From Ipomoea triloba (lineage: Eukaryota; Streptophyta; Magnoliopsida; Solanales; Convolvulaceae), in the NCBI RefSeq assembly GCF_003576645.1, contig NC_044920.1, forward strand, positions 425,893-489,892: DNA of 64,000 bases. Direction: 5' to 3'. The position numbers were made by a program, and so were the translations under genes. The notes beneath the pieces were generated by a model, which was not told the origin of the DNA, ran no database searches, and saw only the letters and a list, made by a program, of their open reading frames with translations. Each line of letters starts with the position of its first letter. Position 1 is the first letter of the stretch. This document shows positions 36,309 to 48,470 of the stretch, piece after piece.

Positions 36309-36457
36309 AATATGAAATATAATTAATTAGATAAAAGAAATTGAATAGAAAACATATTATAAAACACTTATATTATCACTATTAATATTAAAAAAAATGA
36401 GAAATAAACACAATGTTACAAATAAAAGCTCCACGATATATGAAATATAATTAATTT
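36309..36457. repeat. Tandem repeat unit interrupted by the LINE (left part)
   Basis: 36309-36440 matches 42977-43090 (AATATAATTAATT, then CATATTATAAAACACT against ATATATTGTAAAGCACT, then ACACAATGTTACAAATAAA against ACACAACGTTACAAATAAA). A second unit starts at 36441 and is cut by the LINE. Confidence 0.6.
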
Positions 36458-37719
36458 TTTTTAAAAACCAAACAGCAAGTATATTAATTAACCAAAAGCA
36501 AATGCTGAATACAGTCAGGGAAAGAAGAAAACCAAACACCAGGACCAGACTGAGAAGCCATAGCTCTTGCTAACACATGAGCTAGCGTATTCGCTGATCT
36601 AGCAATATAATGAAACGATACATCAACAAAGTAGCGTTTCAAAGAAACACAATCACGAACAATGCAACCAACATAAGAATTATTCGGCAAGGAACTCTTC
36701 AAAAGGTTGCAAACCAGCTGGCAATCGGAATACAACACAACTTTATGCCAACCACGATCCTTCGCCCAAGAGAGTGCCTCTTTAACAGCCATCGCCTCCG
36801 CAAGAATAGGATTCCAAAGACTCTTCACTGAACAATTGCGAGCCGCCAAATACCCTCCATCACTCCCATGCACCACAACAGACACATACCCCTCCTCTCT
36901 ATCAGAAAAAACAGCAGCATCAACATGAATAATTACTCCATCATTAATACCAGGATCGATTGCATGTTCTGAACCATTGATAAGCAAATTACCTGGAGCT
37001 GCAAATAGGGTATTCCACTCTTCCGCCAAAAGAACCGCCCGTCGCACCACCTCACTGGGTGTCCAAGGCTTAGTGTTCCACAACAAATCATTACGACTTT
37101 TCCAAATAGACCAACACAGTGCCATGCATGCACGAATCACTTCACCGTTTCTCCCTTCAATGACTTTCGACAACCAAGCAGCGAAGTCATCATTTGACTG
37201 TATTGAAGGAAGATCACAAAAACTGTCCCATAACCTGCATGTGTGAACACAAAACTTGAAAAGATGCAATGGTGTTTCCTGATGTGAGTGGCATAAATGA
37301 CATAAGGGATCGATGACAATACCACGTCCAACTAAGTTCAGGTTCGTGGGGAGAATGTCGCGGGCACATCGCCAAATAAAATTGAGAACTGTTGGCGGAA
37401 GTCTAAGCTTCCATAATAATCTCCATGCAGTGAACTGGGAAGGGGCATTAACTGCATCCTCTACCAACAATCTATAACCCTGCTTTACTGTGTACATTCC
37501 CCGAACATCACCTCTCCAACACCACTAATCGTTATAAGACGGGGATATAGGAATTTTCATGATTAAAGCAACATCCCTGTCACAGAACAACTCCTTAAGC
37601 AGTGGCACATCCCAATCTGAAGTCACAGGGTCAACTAACGCAGAAACAGTGGCCACTCCATGATGGACTGAACGTGGCGTGACAGGAAACGGGGAATCCT
37701 GATCAGGCAACCAAGGATC

Positions 37720-38885
37720 TGTTGGAAAAATTGTTGCTGCTATCTGTAATACAAAAGAGATACAATATAATACAGAAGAACAAAGGAACAAAACCGGATG
37801 CTATCTGTAATACAAAAGAGATACAATATAATACAGAAGAACAAGGGAACAAAACCAGATCATCTGGTATCTTCAGGCGTGTAATCACTTTCCTATAAGC
37901 TTTAAATCTCCCTCAGAAAAGCAACAGGGTTCAAGATTTAATCTTATGGGATACAAGAAGATAACAAAATTCTTAAGTTGCTTCAATTAAGAATTTCCTA
38001 GAGAATTGTAGGACTGTGAAATATCAAGGTTTCATGCAAATCAATTGCATGTATATTTTCATATGATATATTCTATATTCTGTATATTATCAAAACACTC
38101 CTAGAATTTATAGAGATAAATTCTAATTGTTAGGAGCAGTTACTTGGAAGTTCACATCAGTTAATAAACCAACTTCCAAAGATATATATGAAATTATAAT
38201 TGATTTTTGGGATTTAAATAATCATACGTAATTTATATGCTTACTTAGATTAATAGCCAAAATGAAATATATTAATGACTTCTAATGCATTGTATCCATG
38301 CAATATGTCATGTAATATATTCACAAAGATGGGTAGTAAAAGTACGCATAATTCTATGCTAGATACACCCCAAATTCCATGCAAGTGTTTAGCTTAGGAA
38401 GACAACACTTCGAGAGATAAGGTTTATGCCTTCGAGAGATACATCATCATCACATTCGAGACATAAATAGCAAGTGAAAGGTTCAGGCTTCGCGAGAGGT
38501 AAAACACTTCTCACATTCAAAATGCAAAGCACCAAATTCATTTGAACCTTTGAGACATCACTACTATGCAATCCACGCAAGATTCATGTCATGCGGAACA
38601 TCAAAGCTCTAAAGAGACACTGATTTCCATGCGGACCTTCGAGACATAAACCAAGTTCCATTCGAGAGGTTATGTAGAGTATGTTCAAGACATCACTTCT
38701 ATAAAACAGATTCCGCGAATCGACCTCTCGTGGACTTCTCGAACACCTCTCGAGACCTCTCAAATAACCCAAAATCATCTCTACCAAACTCAATAATATT
38801 TACTACTCCACAACTCCAAATATTATTTAGCTTGCATGGTAGACATCTGAACCATTAATCTCTATTACTGTACAAATATCCAACA
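37720..38885. mobile_element. Solo LTR inserted in LINE ORF2
   Basis: The 1166-bp insert begins TGTTGG and ends CCAACA and is flanked by GGATC on both sides (37715-37719 and 38886-38890), a 5-bp target duplication typical of LTR retrotransposons. Removing it together with one GGATC restores the LINE reading frame across the site. No internal gag or pol is present, so unequal recombination between LTRs is the likely origin. A tandem 60-bp duplication lies near one end (37739-37858). Confidence 0.88.
37739..37858. repeat. 60-bp tandem duplication in the solo LTR
   Basis: Two near-identical 60-bp units of GCTATCTGTAATACAAAAGA type; they differ by one base (AAAGG against AAGGG) plus an end difference. 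Confidence 0.85.
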
Positions 38886-41694
38886 GGATCATCCCATATA
38901 CGAGTTGTACTCCCATCACCAATTCTACGATAACAACCCTTCTGTAAGAGATTCTGCGCAGCAAGGATCGAACGCCATACATAGCTCGGATTAGCACCCA
39001 GAGTAGCTTGCAAAAAAAGAGCAGTCACGAAAGTATCTAGCTTTATATAATCGGGCGGCTAAGGAACCAGGGTGATTCAAAAACCTCCAGCCTTGCTTTG
39101 CTAAGAGTGCTAGATTAAATTCATGAAGACGTTTGAAGCCAATACCACCACAACTCTTCGGTACGCACATCCTAGACCATGAAAGCCAGTGCATGCCACC
39201 CCCTCCACCCGGCTTTGACTCCCACCAAAATTTGTTCATAATCCTCTCCAATGTAAGGCAAAAGGTAGTAGGAAGATAATATGTACTCATTGTATATGTG
39301 GGCAAAGCTTGTGCAACCGTTTTTAGTAAAATCTCCTTTCCAGCTCTAGAAAGGATCCTTTTATTCCAACCTCCAACCCTCTGCTTAAGCTTTGATTCAA
39401 TATAACGAAAGACTTCTTTCTTATTCTTTCCAATTCCCATAGGCAGGCCTAAATACTTCCTAATTGAATTGACATACACAACCCCCAACTCGGCAGTTAC
39501 TGCAAGAGCATCCTGTCTCCCCACATTACTACTAAATACCATGCATGATTTATTCAAATTAACGGATTGACCTGACATCTCCTCATATTTCAGCAAACAT
39601 CTTTTAATAGCCTGAGCCTCTCTAATAGTGGATTTGAAAAAGACCAGACTATCGTCCGCAAAGAAAAGGTGGGATATTCTCGGGGCACCCCGAGCCACTG
39701 AGCAAGCCGATAGAGTCTTACTCTGAACAGAACAAGTAAGAAGATGAGAGAAGCCTTCTGCACAAAGAATGAAAAGATAAGGGGATAGGGGGTCCCCTTG
39801 TCTAAAGCCTCTCGTAGGGGTAATCAAATCAGACAATCTCCATTCACCAAAACCCGATAACGAACCGTGGTAACACACATCATGATCAAGTCAATCCAAC
39901 CGTCCGCAAATCCCATGAGAGTCATCATTTTCCTCAAGTAGCCCCATTCCATCCGATCGTAGGCTTTTGCCATATCAAGCTTCAAAGCTCCCCAACCACA
40001 GCCACCCCGCTGCTTACGTTTTAAGAAATGGAGAACTTCTGAAGCAACCAGAACATTATCCGTGATAAGTCTTCCTGGAATAAACGCACTTTGAGTCTCA
40101 GAGACTATACCACCAATCACAGTCTTCAACCGGTTTGCAAGCATTTTGGCAAGGATTTTGTACGCCACATTGCACAGCGCAATAGGCCTAAGATCGCCCA
40201 TACTTTCAGGAATAGCTTTCTTGGGAATTAAAGTAATGTTAGCATCGTTCAAACCCTCTGGCATACGACATTGTAGGATACAGTCCAGAACAAACTGAGA
40301 GACATCCGCTCCTATCTCAGGCCAGAAATGCTGATAGAAACCAGGATTGAAACCATCCGGACCTGGAGATTTGTTCGGGGCCATACTAAAAATCGCCTCT
40401 CTCACCTCCTCGGACGTAAAACTGCTCATAAGATAGAGATTATCCTCTACAGTAATCTTGCTTTGCAAACCAGCCAATTCATTCCCCATGCGGGTGCCAT
40501 TTGAACAAAAGATATGAGTGAAATAATTTGCCGCCAAGGCCGGCAATCCTTCCTGCTCAACCCACATACCATTCGCATCCTTCAGACGTCTCAGTAAATT
40601 TTTCTTCTTCCGGCCTATAGCATAGGAATGAAAGAACTTTGTATTTCGATCGCCCGAACTCAGCCAAAACTGTTTAGCTCGCTGTCGCCAGTAAGAATTT
40701 TGCTGCTCTAGTTTTTCGTTCAATTCACCATCTAATTGGCGCAGCTCTCTCAAAGAATTCTGATCACGTTTGTCACGTAATGAATTTAAACGAGCCTGCA
40801 GCACAGCAATCCTAGCATTAAGTTGTTGATTGAAATCGCCACCCCACCGTCTCAACTTCTCACTACAACATTTCAGTCTAAAGGGTAGGGGATCACCAAT
40901 GGTCTGATTCCAAACCTGACAAACAACTTCCTTACACCCACTATCCCTAATCCAGGCATTCTCAAACATAAATCGCCTCCTTTGCTTTCTAACCCGAGGC
41001 TTCTCTACATCAATGTAAATAGCTGAATGGTCCGAAGAGAATGCGTCCACATTATGAACAGTAGCATGTGGATGTAGTAAACACCAATCAGCTCCCGCTA
41101 CCGCTCTATCAAGCCTTTCCTCAACCCAGTCATCTGTCCCCCTTCCTCTTTCCCAAGTGTAAGGTCTACCCTTCATCCCAATATCTAGGAGTCCACAATC
41201 TTCCAGCGCCTTATTAAACCCCTCAAACAAAGCTTGAGGGTGTGGGTGCAATCCCCGTTTCTCCGCAGACGAAGATAAATCATTAAAATCTCCTGCAACG
41301 ATCCATGGAAGCGAAGAATTACTTCGCAATGACCGTAGTAAGTCCCATGATAGTTGGCGCCTACTCCTTTCGGGAAAACCATAGAAGCAAGTTAGTCTCC
41401 ATGGTTCAGCTCGTGGAAGCACCACCTCAACATCAATATGATTCTTTGAAAAAGACAATAACTTCACAGAATTTCGTTCACGCAAAAAAAATGCCAACCC
41501 ACCACTCAGACCACCTCCATCCACAAACATTAAACCATCATACTGTAAACGAACTTTCAACCGATCGGCATGCTCGCGTCTCACCTTCATCTCCATTAAA
41601 AACAAAAACATCAGCTTCAACTTGGCGTCCATGGCCAAGATCTCTTGAACTATGCGTGGGTTGCCAAGACCACGACAGTTCCAACATAAAGTAC

Positions 41695-42829
41695 TCATAA
41701 GAATTGGCGGGACTGGGACACATCAGCACCCGCCACAAACAAGTTTTTTGAAAGATCATCGGTTTTACCATCCACCTGCATGGCAACACCCAAACCAGAG
41801 CTCCCAGTGTCCATGCGTTTACGTTTCTGATCCACAACAGTAATCACATCACTCGTATCATTAGTACGAGTATGGTCGCAATTAACCATATCAGCCCCGC
41901 CTTCACTGGTTCCGTTAGATAAAGGAGCTTGTCTTGATATAACAATAGCCGAAGGCTCTCCCGTACCCATAGACGATTGGTCGTTTCCGGTACTCTCCGT
42001 AACAACCTCGTCAGGACCTTTCCACGTTCTACGCTCGACAGTCGTCTCAGGCGCAAACCACCGTTGCCCGGCAGTAGGAGTAGATTTCCTCATACCCGCC
42101 CTCAGCCCCGGCCCAAAGGGTTTTATCACCGTATCTGTGATCTCTAGAGACTTAGGACAAAACTTCTCACCATGACCGAGGATTCCACATAGAAAGCAGA
42201 AGGTAGGTAAACGCTCATACTTGAAATCCACCGTAACCCAACCACCATTATCAGCCTTCAAACGCATGCCCTTCCGTAGAGGCCTATTGACATCAATTGC
42301 GACTCTAATACGGAAAAAGGATCGCATGGATCCATCAAAATTTCGCTCATCAGATTTCACTAGCGAACCAATGAAATTGCCCATAGCGCTTAGCACAGCT
42401 TCAGACCTAAACCCCACTGGGAGGCTATGAATCTGAACACAAAAATCAGCGGTATCGAGAATAATCGATTCAGGATCTTCTGGTGGAATAACACGTTTCA
42501 AAACTAAAAGACTCTGATCGAAAGACCAGGGACCGTCCTCCATAATACGAAACACATCCTTCTCATGGAAAAAAACGAAACAGAAAGAGATTTGGTTGGA
42601 GTTCCTTGGCATTCATACCCTTCAACGGCCTCCATACAGTAGCCATAGTATCCTTTAGAAAAGCAAACTTCGCTGGCTTACTCGAGACCAATCGGCCAAC
42701 AATGTAGAACTCAATCTCAACAGCAGTTCGGGCAACAGGCATTTGCACCAAGTGCTGAATCTCCTCCTCATCATCAAGATCAGCAAGAGTAAGGTTGGCC
42801 AACGACGGTTCGTAATCATGAGACGCCAT
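41695..42829 (-). pseudogene. LINE ORF1: DUF4283/zinc-knuckle nucleic-acid-binding protein (frameshifted)
   Basis: ATG at 42829 (MASHDYEPSL) opens the frame. DUF4283-like sequence follows (FYIVGRLVSSKPAKFAFLKD, MATVWRPLKGM, DVFRIMEDGPWSFDQSLLVL) and a CCHC knuckle, CFLCGILGHGEKFC. A run of seven T on the minus strand (42575-42569) shifts the frame; six would keep it. The protein family binds the LINE RNA as a chaperone-like coat. Its TGA at 41697-41695 overlaps the ORF2 ATG (ATGA). The C-terminal third is Ser/Thr-rich and not recognised. Confidence 0.85.
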
Positions 42830-42976
42830 GCAGAACAATTGAAACGGAAAAAGCAAAACAAACGACGGACAAAAATCCAGAAACCTCGCGAAAAACCTAG
42901 CGAGAGAGAAAGACTCGCGAAACCCTAGCGAGAGAGAATTTAATAATCCACTTTATATGTACACTACTTAATTCTA

Positions 42977-43693
42977 AAATATAATTAATTTGATAAAATA
43001 GTTTGAACAAAAAATATATTGTAAAGCACTAATATAACTATTAATAATATTAAAAATGAAATTAAAAAACACAACGTTACAAATAAAGAATTCAATTACA
43101 AATAATCTCAATATCAATCTCAATATCAATTCAATTACAAAATTCATTATTAAAACAAAAAAAAAAAAAAAAAAAAAAGGAGAAAGAGCGAGTCCTTCAC
43201 CTCCTTGAGATGTGCAAATTATGTCCATAAACTTAATATATTGGGTTCATCATTAGTGGGAATGTGAAGAACCAAAATTTTATATTATTACTCTTAAATT
43301 TAATGTTTACTAAATGGATATTTAAATGTAGAACCAAATTTGGAACAAATTCAACCATCAATAGACTATTTATGGTTCAATAATGAAAATTAATAAATGT
43401 CAAGTAACTCAAATTGAAAGTCAATAATAAAAACTTACAGCTAGTCCAATTATAAATTGAAAATAAAGATCCCAGACTTATTAAAAAAGAAAAGAGTGAA
43501 AGGATGATGAGGAGAAGGCGTGAGGTATAGTACGTTTGACCGCGCGACTCATGTGCTTTGATACGGTTTTTTTTTTTTTAGTACTACTGACTCTGTTATG
43601 TTCATATCTACTTTCTCAACCTAATGAAGCACAAAGAGTTAACAGTTGCCTCCACTTAGACTCGAACCCACTCCCATCATAATGAAGCACAAA
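42977..43693. other. Right flank of the LINE: repeat remnant and minisatellite start
   Basis: 42977-43090 continues the tandem unit broken by the LINE. 43485-43570 repeats the block at 35690-35830. A poly-A of about 20 sits at 43159-43179. From about 43623 the minisatellite begins. Confidence 0.55.
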
Positions 43694-43842
43694 TAGGGAT
43701 GGCAATGTGCCCCGTCCCTGACGGGGATGGGGAAGTTTTGCGGGGATCGGGGACGGGTACGGGGAGTTTTTAGAATACCCCGCCGGGGACAGGGACGGGG
43801 ACAGGGATACCCCTCCCCGCCCCGCCCCGTCCCCGAATTAAA

Positions 43843-43888
<46 letters not shown>

Positions 43889-43914
43889 TGTTTTATGTAT
43901 GTCTGTATACTGTG

Positions 43915-43946
<32 letters not shown>

Positions 43947-44487
43947 TTATTAAGTCCATTAGTTATATACTGTTTGTTTTTTTTTATATATAAGAAATTA
44001 TACTGTTTGTTTATATGAAATATTAATTAATGAACTAAATGTAATTGTATCTATTTTAAAGGAATTGTTTTAATTGTATTTTTAGTTTTTACTATATTTT
44101 TTTATGTAATCATGTTGATTGGAGATTTTAGATTCGGACTTTAAAACATTTTAACATTTGGACTATTTATATTTTATATTTAGGATTGAAAATTTAAAAT
44201 TTGACTATAGGGTTGACCGGGGATGGGGATTCCCCGTCCCCGCCAAATTCCCCGCGGGGACGGGGAATTTTTTTAAATCCCCGCCGGGGACGGGATACTC
44301 CCCGCCCCTGCCCCGCCCCGTTGCCATTCCTAAGCACAAAGAGTCAACAATTGCCTCCACTGAGGCTCGCGCACAAAGAGTCAACAGTTGCTTCCACTGA
44401 GGCTCGCTCGAACCCACTCTCATCATAATGAAGCACAAAAGAGTCAACAGTTGCCTCCACTGAGGCTCGAACCCACTCCCATCATCC
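43623..44487. repeat. Minisatellite of about 60-bp units (AAGCACAAAGAGTCAACAG type), split by a MITE
   Basis: The unit AAGCACAAAGAGTCAACAG, then TTGCCTCCACTGAGGCTCGA and ACCCACTCCCATCAT occurs about four times (43627, 44332, 44371 and 44430 areas), some units truncated. The MITE at 43694-44331 lies inside one unit. Confidence 0.8.
43694..44331. mobile_element. GC-rich foldback MITE with 9-bp target duplication
   Basis: Ends are TAGGGATGGCAATG on the left and, reversed, AGGAATGGCAACGGGGCGGG on the right. AAGCACAAA flanks it on both sides (43685-43693 and 44332-44340). Next to each end lie C- and G-rich stems (GACGGGGA/TCCCCGTC repeats), and the middle is AT-rich with (TA)n. A 9-bp duplication points to Mutator-type mobilisation; hAT (8 bp) remains possible because the first A is shared by both flanks. 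Confidence 0.82.
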
Positions 44488-46179
44488 CATCATCCATGTA
44501 GGAGTGTTAACTGGGACACCGGATGCCACTAGACCATAAGGTCTTTGGCACGAGAAATGTGGTTGTTTCAATTCTGAGTCGACCACCTCCTCAAACACAC
44601 AAACATAAATCATTTCATTGGCCTTTGTGGTCTTCAACAAAGTTATAGCCCTTTAAGTTGGATTTTTAATGGCGCACGAATCAACTCATTTGAACATTAT
44701 ATTCTTTAACTTCAAGGATAATTTTGACCTTTTTGGCTTCCTTTTTAGGCTTTAATGTCTTCATAAGAGTTGTAGCCTTTTGAGTCTTCTTTCCAATGGT
44801 TTAAGAATCACTTAATTTGAATATTTTTAGGCCAAGATATCGTCCAAATACCGAAGTGACAGATCTATGCAGGAATTTCAAATTTTTTGCACTTGTTTCA
44901 CTTTTTCTTGGTTTGTCCATATGATCAAAACCATTAAAAATATCACTCTTAGTTCCCTTGGAAGTGTTGCATCCATCTCCATAGCTTCTCTTTGGCTCCC
45001 ATTGACTTCAAATGCATTCAAAATACATGAAAATGTTCGTCTTTGCTTCCAATGCTTTTCAACTCATACTCCTTGCGAAATAACCCAAATAAGCACTAAT
45101 TTTCATGAAATTTAGAATGATTTATAAACAAAATGACTTAGTAAAAAGGGGAAAATATAAACAAATAAACACTTTTCAATGGAGTATGGTGGGGGAGGTG
45201 GAGGTGCCTTTTAGCCCCCACGCCATGCGACCTGCTAGGGGTGGCAAGGGGTTGCTAGTTGGGTTTTAGCCCTTTGCCAAGGGGTTGTGTGAAAGGGGAG
45301 GGTGGCGGTTGGCGATTAAATGAGGATCGGATGGACGTGTGTAGTATGGAATTGTTGGGCATTATCATTCACATATTGATTGTTATTTTGACCTTAAAAA
45401 ATCCTATAAATATGGGGTACGGTCTTGGCCTCCTCTGCAAACCATCATTAGTGATTCACAAAACAACTTCCAATTCTATGTCATTCTTCCTCACTTCTTT
45501 GAAAAGTGTACTAGGAAGGAATTTATCCGGTTCGGTTTGTGGCTTGGGCCAATTAGTCTGATTATTTGTCCTGTCCATTTATTAATTACTTGTAGCACGA
45601 TTGCGACATACTAAGGGCTCGGTCGTATCTTGTTAAGATATCATTGTTATTTCTTTGAATTATATCCAGTTTATGATGGGTCTGGTTTGTTAGAAAATTA
45701 TCAATTTTTTAATTTATTTATTTATTTTCATTACTAGAAATTTTTGAATTTCTGACTACTCAAAAGTGGTTTGAAATCAAGGGCTTCCCGTTCAATACTT
45801 AGGGTTCCAACCAATTTATAAAATTATTTCTCAACATTTTTAACAACAAATCAAAGTGATTAGTATTTTCAACCATTTTTTTTTTATGGTTGAAACATTT
45901 GATTACGTGAGAGGATATGGATCCTGATTAACTTTTCAATCACGAATGGTCAATAATGGCCTAATCTAAACTCTAAAGTAATGTATAAGTCCTAAGGCCA
46001 TCCTCAATAGTTAGGTTTTTGTGTGGTTTTTGAGGAGTTTTTACGGGTGTGATTAGTAAAGAGAAAATGAGAGAAAAGAAAAATAGAAAAAAATATATTG
46101 ATTTTTTTAAAGAAAAAAGGTTGTGAAGAGCATTTACGAGCCAAGTTGGGTGCATGGTTGCTCTTCACGCATGTGGAGG

Positions 46180-46213
<34 letters not shown>

Positions 46214-46220
46214 CCTTTTT
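44488..46220. other. Intergenic DNA ending in a T tract at the gap
   Basis: No supported gene. GGCCATCCTCAATAGTTAG at 46000 and GAGCATTTACGAGCCAAG nearby resemble the end of a MITE that runs into the gap. Confidence 0.5.
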
Positions 46221-46591
46221 NNNNNNNNNNNNNNNNNNNNNNNNNNNNNNNNNNNNNNNNNNNNNNNNNNNNNNNNNNNNNNNNNNNNNNNNNNNNNNNN
46301 NNNNNNNNNNNNNNNNNNNNNNNNNNNNNNNNNNNNNNNNNNNNNNNNNNNNNNNNNNNNNNNNNNNNNNNNNNNNNNNNNNNNNNNNNNNNNNNNNNNN
46401 NNNNNNNNNNNNNNNNNNNNNNNNNNNNNNNNNNNNNNNNNNNNNNNNNNNNNNNNNNNNNNNNNNNNNNNNNNNNNNNNNNNNNNNNNNNNNNNNNNNN
46501 NNNNNNNNNNNNNNNNNNNNNNNNNNNNNNNNNNNNNNNNNNNNNNNNNNNNNNNNNNNNNNNNNNNNNNNNNNNNNNNNNNNNNNNNNNN
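46221..46591. other. Assembly gap (371 N)
   Basis: All N, with T runs on both sides (46183-46220 interrupted by CC, and 46592-46613). Confidence 0.99.
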
Positions 46592-48100
46592 TTTTTTTTT
46601 TTTTTTTTTTTTTCTCTTCTCCTTTTTCGTCTCCACCTTGAATGCATTGCTTAAAAAATGGTGTAAAAACCCTTCAAAATCTACTATTCATGATGAACTA
46701 ATACGGAGTAATAATTTTGACCAACGTTCCTTATAAATTTCATAAATACTAGACTAGGCCGCCTACCATCTTTCATACAATTTAATTCAATGTATCAAAT
46801 ACTCAAATAATGTCTAATCAACTTTCAAGCAAGGCAAAATTTAACATGAAAAAAAAAACAAAAAATAATAAGATTTCACTTTATCCATGTTCCTTCGCAA
46901 CTATTCAGGAGTAAGAATCTAAGCCTCGAAGGAGAAGCTGAATAGGTGGAGACGTGAAGTCGAGTATGATTATTGTACCAGAAGATCACTAGTTTAATTC
47001 TTACTAATACGATTTTGGTCAAGTTTGACATACTGAATTTTCTTAGTGCGATTTATCTTTCATGTATAATTTATGAACTATTATATAATGATGAAATTTA
47101 CTCAATATATATTATCGAGTAGTGACTGCATCCTATTTTCCTCGTTATCCATGCAATTAACAATCTGAGAAGGATAACTCACTCTGTAAAGTTTTGACAT
47201 GAAATTAAATAATGAAATGCATTCATATGTATGCATGGATATATACATGCGTAGCTGTCGGACTGGTTAGAGGATACGCATTTATTACATATAATCGACT
47301 TCAAACCTCTTTTTGTTTTACAGATCGACGCAACATTAAGTGCACTGCCTGAGTAGATAGATAACACTTAACACGTACTGTCATGTGTTGTCGTTACAGA
47401 AGGAAATGCACCCACTATGTAATAATGTCTGTTTTAAAAAAAAAAAAAAATCCTTAAAAATTGCTAATTCGTCCGCATATATGAATATAATGGAGTTGTC
47501 AAACTTTGAAATGGTCGCTATATAGATTAATAATGACAACAAGAGATCGGCTAATTAAAGCTACTAGTATACATTCACAACAAAACCTAACTTGTAGAGT
47601 AGAGCTAGGTTTGATCAGAGTTCATATCACTTACGAAGCTTGATCCCATGACCTCTCATATGAAAGAATCATTATATGTCATATGATCACAAAGTACTTG
47701 GTCAGTCTTGATAATACTTGGTAAACTTAATTATGATAAATGTAATTATGTCAGATACTACTATTACCGGTGTGACCGTATCAATTAATATATAGGATAC
47801 ACGTACTTATCATTCTACATGGCCCAATAAAATTGGGAAAATTTTTAATGAGCCCTGAATTGGACCCAAAGTCCTTTTATGCCTACTGTGGGCTACCTTC
47901 ACTGTTTAATTATATTGCAAATAGCATTAATGAAATATTGGATTCGTAGCATCTTAAATTATTTAGGTATGTTCTAAATACATTGGCCCAGTTATGGTAA
48001 CAGCTTACACTAAATTATTTGGTGCTAGGATCATGATCAACACAGTGTTGTGTGGGTAATAATAAAAAAATACATTTTTAAGGAAAAACAATACTTTTGG
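46592..48100. other. AT-rich intergenic DNA
   Basis: No supported gene or clear repeat structure beyond A/T tracts. Confidence 0.5.
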
Positions 48101-48470
48101 CCCCTAAATTGTTTCACTTTTAGAAATTTGGTCCCTATTAATTGATTTAAGCAGATTTAATCCTTTAATTGTCTATTATATTACACTTTTAGTCTCTGGT
48201 ATTATATAATTACCAAACTCTATTAGCAAACTCTTTTATGAGGTTATTTTTATCATTTAGAATCAACATTCATAGTTAAAGTCTCATTTTCTCCATGTGA
48301 ATGCCATTTTTAACCATGAAAATTGATTCTAAATGACAAAATTAAACTCATATGTTAATGGAGTTTGACAATCATATAACAATAAGGTCTAAAAGTGTAA
48401 CATTATAGACAATTAAGGAGTTAAATTTGTTTAATTTAACTTATAGGAAGGGGCTAAATTTGTTTAAAAA
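48100..48470. mobile_element. Foldback element with about 170-bp arms
   Basis: Left arm (GAAATTTGGTCCCTATTAAT, TCCTTTAATTGTCTATTATA, CATTTAGAATCAAC) matches the reversed right arm (ACAAATTTAGCCCCTTCCTA, TCCTTAATTGTCTATAATG, CATTTAGAATCAATTTTC). The centre is near 48295. No coding capacity; a MITE-like element able to form a long hairpin RNA. Confidence 0.75.

Larger units (their letters stand above)
36484..41698 (-). pseudogene. LINE ORF2: endonuclease, reverse transcriptase, zf-RVT, RNase H (disrupted)
   Basis: ATG at 41698 opens an APE-type endonuclease (WNCRG N7, MEMK E36, AGDFN, SSDH). RT follows: NKSPGPDGFNPGFYQ, LRPIALCNVAYKILAK, SAFIPGRLITDN, KLDMAKAYDRMEW, then after a frameshift near 39830-39850 [13 protein letters not shown] and the catalytic FADD. 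A second frameshift at a T run near 39008-39016 leads on to NPSYVWRSI. After the solo LTR the frame continues to a TAG at about 37525, then zf-RVT (CHLCHSHQETPLHLFKFC) and a plant-type RNase H (IHVDAAVF, AEAMAVKEAL, YSDCQ). The stop is at 36484. In life it would nick DNA and copy its RNA into the genome; this copy cannot make the full protein. Confidence 0.9.
36458..42976 (-). mobile_element. LINE (L1-type non-LTR retrotransposon), full length but broken
   Basis: The element reads right to left: a short 5' leader (about 42830-42976), ORF1, ORF2 and a short A-rich 3' end. AAATATAATTAATTT occurs at both borders (36443-36457 and 42977-42991) and is a candidate 15-bp target duplication, although the surrounding tandem repeat could also create this match. 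The copy has three frameshifts, one stop and a solo LTR inside ORF2. Confidence 0.85.

Noticed and set aside
45259..45561. 100-codon plus-strand frame
   Set aside because: No motif, no splice or start context that supports a gene, and unrelated to neighbours.
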